DNA of 20,548 nucleotides from a virus. The stretch spans positions 1 through 20,548 of IMG/VR virus record IMGVR_UViG_3300044611_001004. One strand, written 5' to 3'. Position numbers and translations under genes: made by a program. Each line of letters opens with the position of its first letter. Position 1 is the first letter of the stretch. Under the pieces are notes generated by a model. That model did no database searches, was not told the DNA's origin, and worked only from the letters and a program-made list of their open reading frames with translations. Positions 7,367-15,453 of this stretch are shown here, piece by piece.

Positions 7367-7618
7367 ATGGAACCAAATATAAACATACAACCAATACAAA
7401 CTTCAAAACCGGCAGTAAAAGCTGTTATGAATTTTGTTACAATAGAATTTTCTTCTGATAAATACGCTTACGGTAGATTGTCATTATTAGATGAAGACAA
7501 CACCATCGTTTCTGTAAATGATGTTGATTTTACACTTGAAGAACTAAATTCATGGGGTATGGATGATAATTATGTATTGGAACTTGCTCTTCAAAAACTT
7601 GGAATATCCTTTGGATGA
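7367..7618 (+). CDS. Small conserved phage protein (83 aa), function unknown
   Basis: GGAG at 7353-7356, overlapping the end of the upstream fibre gene, lies ten bases from the ATG. The protein is acidic, with a predicted beta-rich middle (KAVMNFVTIEFSSDKYAYGR, LSLLDEDNTIV) and a C-terminal part VDFTLEELNSWGMDDNYVLE that looks helical. There is no signal peptide or membrane segment. The pattern of a strand, an acidic turn, then W-G-x-D-D-x-Y-x-x-x near a C-terminal LG resembles small hypothetical proteins that recur among phage fibre genes. No function is known to me. It sits between two fibre genes that share a tip domain and is likely co-transcribed with them; a minor virion part or fibre accessory is possible. 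Confidence 0.72.
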   Translation: MEPNINIQPIQTSKPAVKAVMNFVTIEFSSDKYAYGRLSLLDEDNTIVSVNDVDFTLEELNSWGMDDNYVLELALQKLGISFG

Positions 7619-7623
7619 AATAA

Positions 7624-8538
7624 ATGGGTAGATACTTATCGAAATATATTTCAGCATCAGTAGACGTAACACTAACATATCCAACGTCTTCTGGAACTTT
7701 TGCACTTACAAGTCAACTTGGTAGCGGTGGTGGAGCAAGTGTTTCAAACTTTAGTGGTAGTAGATTGGTATTGAGTGGGCCAAGTAGTTCCGACTTAACT
7801 GGTTCTGCAAATATAACGTTTAACGGTTCTGTACTTACAGTTTCATCGAGTACATCTACTGCAAATGCACCGATACGAAACCTAAATTTAATAAACAACA
7901 CAACAGGAACTGCCACACAAAGTTTTGGTGTTGGCATCGAGTTTGAATCAGAAACGAGTACAACGGAAAACACAACCGTTGGTTTTCTTGATTATGTATG
8001 GACAACACACACAAATGGAAGCGAATGGGGTCAATCGGAAATAACTCTTAAAGATACAGGAACTTCTGTCCGTTCTCATATGTTTGGTCCTGGTGTTATT
8101 GGTTCATTCAACGGTGGACTTATATCTGCAACACCACAATTAGGAGATTTCTCAGCTGCGTTTCCAGAATATAAAGTTTATGCGTCGGGTAGTACAACAG
8201 ATGGAAATCAAACATCACTTCAATTTAACGTATGGAACAATCCAGCTGGTCTTGCTGTTCCAAATGATACAACTTGGATGTTTACTTCGTATATTGTTGC
8301 AAGAAGAACGGATGCTGATAATGAAAGTGCTGCTTATTGGTTACAAGGTGCTATAGATAATAATGCAGGGGCAGTTGCTCTTGTAGGGGCTGTTCAAGTC
8401 ACGGCAATAGAAGATACACCGGCATGGGCAGCAACTGCGGTTGCTATTGGTGGTAGATTAGTATTACGAGTAACGGGTGAAACTGCAAAAACAATTTATT
8501 GGAATGCCGTAACACATATTGTTCAGGTTAGTGGATAA
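7624..8538 (+). CDS. Phage tail fibre protein with shared C-terminal tip domain
   Basis: 304 residues. The N-terminal 35 residues (MGRYLSKYISASVDVTLTYP) look like a short attachment segment. Residues about 40-90 are Ser/Gly-rich and beta-structured (SNFSGSRLVLSGPSSSDLTG, ITFNGSVLTVSSS). A middle region includes GVGIEFESET and FLDYVWTTHTNGSEWGQSEI. Residues about 180-304 form the tip domain shared with the fibre at 5563, marked by IVARRTDADNESAAYWLQGA, IEDTPAWAATAVAIGG and VTGETAKTIYWNA. Unlike that fibre there is no Gly-X-Y stalk. It starts five bases after the previous stop; the ribosome site is weak (GGATGAAAT). Probably a shorter fibre or base-plate-proximal spike; the role is inferred from domain sharing and position. 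Confidence 0.8.
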   Translation: MGRYLSKYISASVDVTLTYPTSSGTFALTSQLGSGGGASVSNFSGSRLVLSGPSSSDLTGSANITFNGSVLTVSSSTSTANAPIRNLNLINNTTGTATQSFGVGIEFESETSTTENTTVGFLDYVWTTHTNGSEWGQSEITLKDTGTSVRSHMFGPGVIGSFNGGLISATPQLGDFSAAFPEYKVYASGSTTDGNQTSLQFNVWNNPAGLAVPNDTTWMFTSYIVARRTDADNESAAYWLQGAIDNNAGAVALVGAVQVTAIEDTPAWAATAVAIGGRLVLRVTGETAKTIYWNAVTHIVQVSG

Positions 8539-8548
8539 TTATAGTAAA
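8534..8548 (+). promoter_or_regulatory. Variant promoter-like box GATAATTATAGTAAA
   Basis: Matches CATATTTATAGTAAA at 15403-15417 in 13 of 15 positions. It overlaps the stop codon of the gene at 7624 and lies ahead of the gene at 8564 and the giant RCC1 gene. A promoter here would let the RCC1 pair be transcribed separately. This is the weakest member of the motif family. Confidence 0.35.
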
Positions 8549-8563
8549 AAGGAGTAATTGTTT

Positions 8564-8929
8564 ATGTCAAATTGGTCTCGGTCTCTTGATGGAGTACAAA
8601 CCCTTTCAGAAGTAAGTGCGAGTGCATCAATTAGTGGTGGCACACTTACATTGAATTTGAGTACCGCTGGTATTTTTTATGTAAATTTAAATGCAAACGT
8701 AACTACTTTGACAATATCAAATACTCAACCAATCGCTGCATCTTCTTTTACAATTATATTTACTGCCGATGGAACTGCAAGATCAATTACATGGCCAGCT
8801 AGTTTTTTATGGCCAAGTGCAGCTGCACCAACACTTACTTCTACAAATGGTAAAGAAGATATATTTTCATTCGTAACGATAGATGGTGGTACAACTTGGT
8901 TTTCATTTGTAGGAGGACAAAATTTATAA
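8564..8929 (+). CDS. Small beta-rich phage fibre tip / receptor-binding-type protein
   Basis: 121 residues from ATG 8564. GGAG at 8551-8554 is nine bases from this ATG, whereas the in-frame TTG at 8558 would leave only three, so ATG is preferred. The sequence has a recurring phage fibre pattern: ISGGTLTLNLSTAGIFYVNL, VTTLTISN, SFTIIFTADGTARSITWP, a PTLTSTNGKEDIFSF segment, and a C-terminal GGTTWFSFVGGQ. In larger phage fibres this module usually lies at the C-terminus, so here it may be a free-standing tip. Its TAA stop is followed in the same frame, after one codon, by the ATG of the 2141-residue RCC1 gene, so the two may once have been one gene or may be joined by occasional readthrough. 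Confidence 0.8.
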   Translation: MSNWSRSLDGVQTLSEVSASASISGGTLTLNLSTAGIFYVNLNANVTTLTISNTQPIAASSFTIIFTADGTARSITWPASFLWPSAAAPTLTSTNGKEDIFSFVTIDGGTTWFSFVGGQNL

Positions 8930-8932
8930 GTT

Positions 8933-11900
8933 ATGCCGTTTATAAAAAACATAGTAACACAGGTATCGAGAAGTTATACACCATACATTCCACCTCAATA
9001 TACACTTTGGGGTTGGGGTGATGGTACATTCGGTCAAACGGATAATAGTATATTGACATATGTTCCATATCAAATTGATTCAGAAACAACATGGGTGAGT
9101 GGAAGTGCTGGTACTACAAATACATTTGCTATAAAATCAAATGGAACTCTTTGGGGTTGGGGAGCAAACGCAAACGGCGAACTTGGTCTTCGTGATATAG
9201 TATCTCGATCATCACCTGTTCAAATAGGAACTGATAGTAATTGGTTAAATATTTCCGGAGGTGGCTCACACACAATTGCTTTAAAAACTAACGGAACATT
9301 ATGGACATGGGGCTATAATCTGTATGGTCAACTTGGTAACGGAACAATTATTAATAGGTCATCGCCTGTCCAAATCGGTACTTTAACAGATTGGTTATCT
9401 GTTTCAGCTGGAAATCTTAATACTCTTGCAATTAAAACAGACGGAACTCTTTGGGGGTGGGGATATAATGCGGACGGACAACTTGGACAAAATAATACAA
9501 TAAGTAGAAGTTCACCCGTTCAAATTGGAACACTTACAAATTGGTTTAAAATATCAGCTGGTGCCTCACACATCATGGCAATAGACACCAGCGGTTCACT
9601 CTATGGTTGGGGTCTAAATACATCAGGTGAACTCGGTAACGAACCAATAACACCAACGAGATTGAATATAGACACTTGGTCTGATACCGACGCTGGTTAT
9701 TCTTATACAATGGGTATTAAATCAGATGGTACTCTGTGGAGTTGGGGTAATGATACAAATGGAGAATCTGGTATAAGATTATTTTACTCACTTCCAAGAC
9801 TAATTGATAATAACACAAATTGGGCAACCGCAAGTGGTCCAAGTCGTCATATGCTTGCTATAAAAACTAATGGAACTCTTTGGGCTTGGGGTGAAAATAC
9901 ATTCGGTCAAATAGGTGACATAACAACAATATCTAGAAGTTCACCTGTTCAAATAGGAACTTTGACAAATTGGTCAAAAGTAGCAATAGGTGGTTCTCAC
10001 TCAATGGCTATCAAAACAGATGGTACTTTGTGGGGATGGGGATGGAATTCAACATATGGACAACTTGGAGACGGAACATCTGTGAATAAGTCATCACCAG
10101 TTCAAATAGGAACCAGAACTGGTTGGTATGATATTAGTTGCGGAGTCGCTCACACAATAGCAACTAGAACCGACGGAACGTTATGGGGATGGGGGTATAA
10201 CAGTGCTGCTGGTAATGTGGGGGATGGAACTACTATAAACAGAAATTCTCCTGTTCAAATTGGAACACTTACCAACTGGCTAAAAGTATCAGCGACCAAT
10301 GGTTCAACTTCTATGGCTATAAAAACAGATGGAACTCTATGGGGTTGGGGTGCAAACGGGTCTGGACAACTTGGAGACGGAACAACTGTATCAAGAAGTT
10401 CTCCTGTTCAAATTGGAACTTTAACAAATTGGGCAATAATCAATCAATCAAGAGATAGTTCATATGCGATTAAAACAGATGGAACTCTTTGGGCTTGGGG
10501 TTCAAATTCAACCGGACTATTAGGATTGAATGACACTATAAGTAGAAGTTCACCTGTTCAAGTCGGCACATTAACAAATTGGGCATCCATGTCAGCATAC
10601 GGAAGCACACTTGCGATAAAAACTGATGGAACCCTTTGGTATATTGGAGGTGGTACTTATTCTGTAACTGATGGTGCTATCATTACACGTTCTTCTCCTG
10701 TGCAAATAAGTACACTAACAAACTGGGCATCTTTACCATCAAGTGTAGCTGCAATAAATACAAGTGGAAATCTTTATGTTTGGGGCGATAATGCACTTGG
10801 TCAATTAGGAACAAATAATTTAATAGGTACAAATATAACAGTATGGTCATCACCTGTTCAGATAGGAACTGATACAAATTGGTCAAAAATATCAGCAGCT
10901 AACGCCTTCACAATAGGAAGAAGAACCGATGGAACCCTTTGGTCATGGGGTATTAATACCACTGGTCAACTTGGATTGGGTAATATATCGTCTAGATGGT
11001 CTCCAACACAAATTGGAACAGGAACTGATTGGACATCTAATTTTAGTTCATATAATTCTCACTCAATGGCAATAAAAACAGATGGAACTTTATGGGGTTG
11101 GGGTAGTAATACAAATGGTGAATTAGGTCAAACCAATGTTATACCAAGATCATCACCTGTTCAAGTAGGTACACTTACAAATTGGTCAAGGGTATCGACT
11201 GGTGGTAATCATACACTTGCAATAAAAACCGACGGTACTCTATGGGCATGGGGTTCAAATTCAACATTTGCTCAAATTGGAGATGGTACTGCCATAAATA
11301 GAAGCTCTCCGGTACAGATAGGTACTTTAACAAATTGGTCAAAAGTTTCTGCTGGTGAGAACCACTCTATAGCTATTAAAACAGATGGTACAATTTGGGG
11401 TTGGGGTAATGATTCAAATGGACAACTTGGAATACGACCATTACAATTAACACAAATTGATAATAATTTAAATTGGTCTGTAATATCAAGTACATCACAA
11501 ACCATGGCTATAAAAACAGATGGTACACTTTGGGCTTGGGGTGGTAATGCATTTGGTTTATTAGGGTTAAATAATACAATCAATAGAAGTTCACCTGTTC
11601 AAGTCGGAACACTAAATAATTGGTCAAATGTATCGACTGGGTTTTCTTCTACAATGGCAATAAAAACAGATGGTACAATTTGGGGTTGGGGTAGAAACTC
11701 AAATGGAGAAATTGGAGTAAACAACACAACATCATATTCATCACCTATACAAATAGGAACTCTATCAGATTGGTATTCCATATCAGCTGGAAGTATACAT
11801 ACGACTGCAATAAAGACAAATAATACAATATGGTCATGGGGTAACAATGGCTCTGGGCAACTCGGACAAAATAATGTAACAAGTAGAAGTTCACCTGTTC

Positions 11901-14900
11901 AAATAGGAACACTAAATAATTGGTCAATTGCATCCTCTGGTGCTACTCACACAATATCAGTAAAAACGGATGGGACGCTTTGGGGGTGGGGTATAAATGC
12001 TTCTGGACAACTTGGAGACGGTACTGTTGTGAATAGAAGTTCACCCGTTCAAATCGGAACTCTTACAAATTGGTCAAAAGTATCGGCTGGTGGAAGTAAT
12101 AGTATGGCTATTAAAACCGACGGAACTTTATGGGGTTGGGGTGTAAATACATATGGTGAGATTGGTGATAATTCTGGATTCGCAAGAAGCTCGCCGGTTC
12201 AAATAGGAAGTTTAACGGATTGGTTGAATGTATTTGTTGGTACAAGTTCAACATTTGCTATAAAGACCAATGGAACTTTATGGTCATGGGGATACAATAT
12301 AAATGGGGGTTTGGGTACAGAATCAATAATTAATAGAAGCTCGCCTGTACAAATTGGAACTTTAACAAATTGGACATATGCCGGTGTAAATTTACTATTT
12401 AATTCAGCTATTGTAGCCGGAGGCAATGGATTATATGCAACTGGTGAAAATGGATTAGGACAATTAGGTCTAAACTCAACTATAGGTGGCGGAGATTCGT
12501 TACAACTTTCTCCTGTTCAAATCGGTACTCTGACCACTTGGTCTGATGTATGGGCTACAATCAATCGTACCTATGCTACAAAAACCGATGGAACACTTTG
12601 GGGATGGGGTGTTGCAACAAACTATCTCGGTGATACACTTGCCTCAAATGTAGGATTTGGTACATTTCCAACTGCACCAACAACTCGTTACTCTCCTGTC
12701 CAAATAGGAACAAAAACAAATTGGTTTGAAATTGGTCGTGGACAAAACCATATCATCGGTTTAAAATCGGATGGTTCTATGTTAGGTTGGGGTTTGAATG
12801 CACAAGGTCAATTGGGTCTAAACTTTATAGGCTCAAGAACCACACGTTCCTCACCAGTTCAAATTGGCGATGATAGATTCTGGTCGGAAGTTTCTGCTGG
12901 CGCTAACCATACACTTGCTGTAAAAAATGACGGTACACTTTGGGCTTGGGGAAATAGTGGTGGCGGTCGTATTGGTGACGGTCAAGTTATCAGTCGTAGT
13001 TATCCTGTTCAAATCGGCACCCTTACGTCATGGTCAAAAGTAAACTCAAACATAGACCATTCTGTTGCTATAACCACCTCTGGAAATCTTTGGGGTTGGG
13101 GAACAAATACAACAGGTAAACTTGGTGATGGTACAATTGTATCAAGAAGTTCACCTGTTCAATTACCGGGTTCAAATTGGAAAGATGTAAACGGAATCGG
13201 TTCACATTCAATCGGTGTATCTACCGGTGGTAATCTTTACACATGGGGATTACAAACGTCAGGTCAACTCGGATATACGATGCAACGTTCATCACCGGTA
13301 CAAATTGGAACTTTAACGAATTGGTCAAATATTGATACCGGTGCTTTAGGAATGCATGCACTGGGTATTAAAACAAATGGTACTCTGTGGGGATGGGGTG
13401 CAAATAACGCCGGACAAATTGGTGATAATACTGTTGTTTTTAGAAGTTCACCTGTACAAATTGGTACACTCACAAACTGGTCGCAAGTAAGTCTTTCTCA
13501 TTCACATACAATATCTTTGAAAACAGATAACACAATTTGGACTTGGGGTGCAAATGATAGAGGTCAACTTGGCCAGGGTGATATAATTAATAGAAGTTCT
13601 CCTGTTCAAATAGGAACAGATGCAAATTGGGCAAAAATTTCTGCCGGTGGTGGTGATGGGGCAATGATAACAATGGCTATAAAGACAAATGGATCTTTGT
13701 GGGCTTGGGGTAATATTACAAGTGGTAAATTAGGAATATATCCAACGGCCCCACGATTAGTTGACTCAGGAACAAATTGGTCAAAAATACCTGCAGAACA
13801 GGCCAGTCAATCCCACACACTTTCTATAAAGACAGATGGAACTCTATGGGTATGGGGTTTAAACGGATCAGGACAACTTGGTGACAATACAGTTGTATCA
13901 AAATCATCACCTGTTCAAATAGGAACTCTTACAAATTGGTCTAAAATTGCAGGAGGACAAGCTCACACACTCTCCGTAAAAACCGACGATACTTTATGGG
14001 GATGGGGACTCAATACGTCAGGACAACTTGGAGACGGTACTGTTGTGAATACAAGTTCACCCGTTCAAATAGGAACACTCACAAATTGGTCAAAGATTTC
14101 TGCCGGTTCATCTTATTCTATGGCTATAAAAACTGACGGCACATTATGGGGATGGGGATGGAATACATCTGGTCAACTTGGTGATGGAACTTTTATAAGC
14201 AGAAGTTCACCCGTTCAAATTGGAACTCTTACAAATTGGTCAATAATTTCCGGCGGCGCAACTCATACATCAGCAATAAAAACAGATGGTACATTATGGG
14301 CATGGGGATTAGGAACGAGTGGGCAGTTGGGAGACGGAACTGTTGTTAGTAAAAATTCTCCAGTTCAAATCGGAACTCTGACCAATTGGTCGAATGTTTC
14401 ATGTGGTGTTTCACACACAATCGCAATCAAAACGGACGGAACTCTTTGGGGATTGGGCACAAACGGATCAGGACAACTTGGACAAAATAATATAATCAAT
14501 CGAAGTTCACCCGTTCAAATCGGAACTCTTACAAATTGGTCAAAAGTATCGGCCGGTTCTGACTATTCTATGGCGATAAAAACCGATGGAACTCTATGGG
14601 GATGGGGACTGAATTCAAGTGCTCAATTGGGTGACGGAACCACTGTTTCAAAATCATCTCCCGTCCAGATTGGAACTCTTACAAATTGGTCGAATGTTTC
14701 ATCTGGTTTTTCATACACTATTGCTATTACAACTACCGGTAATTTGTATGGATTTGGTAGAAATTCTCAAGGTCAACTTGGTTTTAATAATACAATAGAC
14801 TCGTCTACCGCAAGCGTATTAACACCCGTTCTTGTACAACCTGATTTAAATTGGTCAGAATTATCACTTGGTGGAGACCACGGTGTGGCCACAAAAACAA

Positions 14901-15358
14901 CAGGAACACTTTGGGCTTGGGGTACAAACACCGCCGGTCAAATCGGTGATGGTACGGTAACAACACGTTCCTCTCCAATTCAAATCGGTACACTTACAAA
15001 CTGGTCAAAGGTTTCTGCTGGTGTTTCACATACAATGGCAATCAAAACAGATGGAACACTTTGGGCATGGGGACTTAATACATTTCGTCAATTGGGAGAT
15101 GGTACAATCATCAATAGATCATCACCTGTTCAAATTGGAACACTTACAGACTGGGTATCTGTTTATTCTGGATACTTATTCACAACTGCAATTCGTGGAA
15201 ACGGCACACTTTGGGCATGGGGAAGAAATGCAGAAGGTCAACTTGGTAACCCAACAAGTTTACTTCCTAGTTCTGTGCCAGTACAAATCGGTACATACTC
15301 TAAGTGGATTAAATCATGTTCTAGTATATCGCATACCATAGCTATTCGTCAAGAATAA
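8933..15358 (+). CDS. Giant RCC1-repeat beta-propeller protein
   Basis: 2141 residues. A short 23-residue N-terminus is followed by 42 RCC1-type repeats of about 50 residues to the very end. The consensus is TLWGWG-x-N-x-x-GQLGDGT...RSSPVQIGTLTNW-x-KVSAG-x-xHT-x-AIKTDG. RCC1 repeats fold as blades of seven-bladed propellers, so 42 repeats could make six. No signal peptide, membrane helix, coiled coil or enzyme motif is visible. Repeats 5, 6, 17 and 32 lack the SSPVQIG strand pattern; 12 is short (TLWYIGGGTY); 13, 24, 25, 26 and 39 carry loop insertions. RCC1 itself is a eukaryotic nucleotide-exchange factor for Ran, but RCC1-type repeats are used widely as binding scaffolds, so a virion surface or receptor-binding role is more likely here. 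The only good ribosome site, AGGAGG at 8911-8916, is 16 bases from the ATG, suggesting coupling to the upstream gene. Confidence 0.9.
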   Translation: MPFIKNIVTQVSRSYTPYIPPQYTLWGWGDGTFGQTDNSILTYVPYQIDSETTWVSGSAGTTNTFAIKSNGTLWGWGANANGELGLRDIVSRSSPVQIGTDSNWLNISGGGSHTIALKTNGTLWTWGYNLYGQLGNGTIINRSSPVQIGTLTDWLSVSAGNLNTLAIKTDGTLWGWGYNADGQLGQNNTISRSSPVQIGTLTNWFKISAGASHIMAIDTSGSLYGWGLNTSGELGNEPITPTRLNIDTWSDTDAGYSYTMGIKSDGTLWSWGNDTNGESGIRLFYSLPRLIDNNTNWATASGPSRHMLAIKTNGTLWAWGENTFGQIGDITTISRSSPVQIGTLTNWSKVAIGGSHSMAIKTDGTLWGWGWNSTYGQLGDGTSVNKSSPVQIGTRTGWYDISCGVAHTIATRTDGTLWGWGYNSAAGNVGDGTTINRNSPVQIGTLTNWLKVSATNGSTSMAIKTDGTLWGWGANGSGQLGDGTTVSRSSPVQIGTLTNWAIINQSRDSSYAIKTDGTLWAWGSNSTGLLGLNDTISRSSPVQVGTLTNWASMSAYGSTLAIKTDGTLWYIGGGTYSVTDGAIITRSSPVQISTLTNWASLPSSVAAINTSGNLYVWGDNALGQLGTNNLIGTNITVWSSPVQIGTDTNWSKISAANAFTIGRRTDGTLWSWGINTTGQLGLGNISSRWSPTQIGTGTDWTSNFSSYNSHSMAIKTDGTLWGWGSNTNGELGQTNVIPRSSPVQVGTLTNWSRVSTGGNHTLAIKTDGTLWAWGSNSTFAQIGDGTAINRSSPVQIGTLTNWSKVSAGENHSIAIKTDGTIWGWGNDSNGQLGIRPLQLTQIDNNLNWSVISSTSQTMAIKTDGTLWAWGGNAFGLLGLNNTINRSSPVQVGTLNNWSNVSTGFSSTMAIKTDGTIWGWGRNSNGEIGVNNTTSYSSPIQIGTLSDWYSISAGSIHTTAIKTNNTIWSWGNNGSGQLGQNNVTSRSSPVQIGTLNNWSIASSGATHTISVKTDGTLWGWGINASGQLGDGTVVNRSSPVQIGTLTNWSKVSAGGSNSMAIKTDGTLWGWGVNTYGEIGDNSGFARSSPVQIGSLTDWLNVFVGTSSTFAIKTNGTLWSWGYNINGGLGTESIINRSSPVQIGTLTNWTYAGVNLLFNSAIVAGGNGLYATGENGLGQLGLNSTIGGGDSLQLSPVQIGTLTTWSDVWATINRTYATKTDGTLWGWGVATNYLGDTLASNVGFGTFPTAPTTRYSPVQIGTKTNWFEIGRGQNHIIGLKSDGSMLGWGLNAQGQLGLNFIGSRTTRSSPVQIGDDRFWSEVSAGANHTLAVKNDGTLWAWGNSGGGRIGDGQVISRSYPVQIGTLTSWSKVNSNIDHSVAITTSGNLWGWGTNTTGKLGDGTIVSRSSPVQLPGSNWKDVNGIGSHSIGVSTGGNLYTWGLQTSGQLGYTMQRSSPVQIGTLTNWSNIDTGALGMHALGIKTNGTLWGWGANNAGQIGDNTVVFRSSPVQIGTLTNWSQVSLSHSHTISLKTDNTIWTWGANDRGQLGQGDIINRSSPVQIGTDANWAKISAGGGDGAMITMAIKTNGSLWAWGNITSGKLGIYPTAPRLVDSGTNWSKIPAEQASQSHTLSIKTDGTLWVWGLNGSGQLGDNTVVSKSSPVQIGTLTNWSKIAGGQAHTLSVKTDDTLWGWGLNTSGQLGDGTVVNTSSPVQIGTLTNWSKISAGSSYSMAIKTDGTLWGWGWNTSGQLGDGTFISRSSPVQIGTLTNWSIISGGATHTSAIKTDGTLWAWGLGTSGQLGDGTVVSKNSPVQIGTLTNWSNVSCGVSHTIAIKTDGTLWGLGTNGSGQLGQNNIINRSSPVQIGTLTNWSKVSAGSDYSMAIKTDGTLWGWGLNSSAQLGDGTTVSKSSPVQIGTLTNWSNVSSGFSYTIAITTTGNLYGFGRNSQGQLGFNNTIDSSTASVLTPVLVQPDLNWSELSLGGDHGVATKTTGTLWAWGTNTAGQIGDGTVTTRSSPIQIGTLTNWSKVSAGVSHTMAIKTDGTLWAWGLNTFRQLGDGTIINRSSPVQIGTLTDWVSVYSGYLFTTAIRGNGTLWAWGRNAEGQLGNPTSLLPSSVPVQIGTYSKWIKSCSSISHTIAIRQE
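9002..15355 (+). repeat. 42 tandem RCC1 coding repeats, about 150 bp each
   Basis: The 42 units were counted by their TLWGWG-type start, beginning at residue 24 and ending at the stop codon with no partial unit left over. Mean unit length is 50.4 residues. Most repeats differ at silent sites, but some share longer exact DNA, for example 31 bp at 12005-12035 and 14021-14051. Confidence 0.9.
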
Positions 15359-15381
15359 AAAGATTGGTATTCCAAAAAAAT

Positions 15382-15417
15382 TTTACTATATTCATACCAT
15401 TCCATATTTATAGTAAA
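15382..15417. repeat. Nine-bp inverted repeat overlapping promoter-like box
   Basis: TTTACTATA at 15382-15390 and TATAGTAAA at 15409-15417 are perfect reverse complements with an 18-base spacer. The right arm overlaps the CATATTTATA box. An AT-rich hairpin this weak without a following T-run is a poor terminator; an operator or an mRNA 5' or 3' structure is as likely. Confidence 0.4.
15403..15412 (+). promoter_or_regulatory. Candidate phage promoter box CATATTTATA
   Basis: Identical to the box at 5501 and 17885. It lies in the 95-bp gap after the RCC1 gene, 41 bases before the ATG at 15454, where it would start the glycosyltransferase-methyltransferase block. The five bases that follow, GTAAA, are shared with the variant at 8534. 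Confidence 0.5.
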
Positions 15418-15453
15418 CAAAAAAGTTACGTTTAATAAAAGGTTATGTATCAT

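Noticed and set aside
10683-12426. Several antisense frames of 62-103 residues in the RCC1 gene
   Set aside because: They mirror the repeats of the real gene, recur at similar places in the units, and lack starts with ribosome sites.
8933-15358. A Ran-type nucleotide exchange factor or host chromatin protein
   Set aside because: Only the repeat fold is shared with RCC1; there is no sign of the single-propeller size or interface loops, and the phage context argues for a binding scaffold.
15359-15385. Terminator after the RCC1 gene from TTGG-TATT-CCAA before an A/T-rich run
   Set aside because: The stem is only four pairs and the run begins with A; too weak to call.
15445-15453. ATG at 15445 as start of the GT9-like gene
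   Set aside because: It lies two bases from the AAAAGG ribosome site; ATG 15454 has workable spacing. The difference is three residues and does not affect the call.
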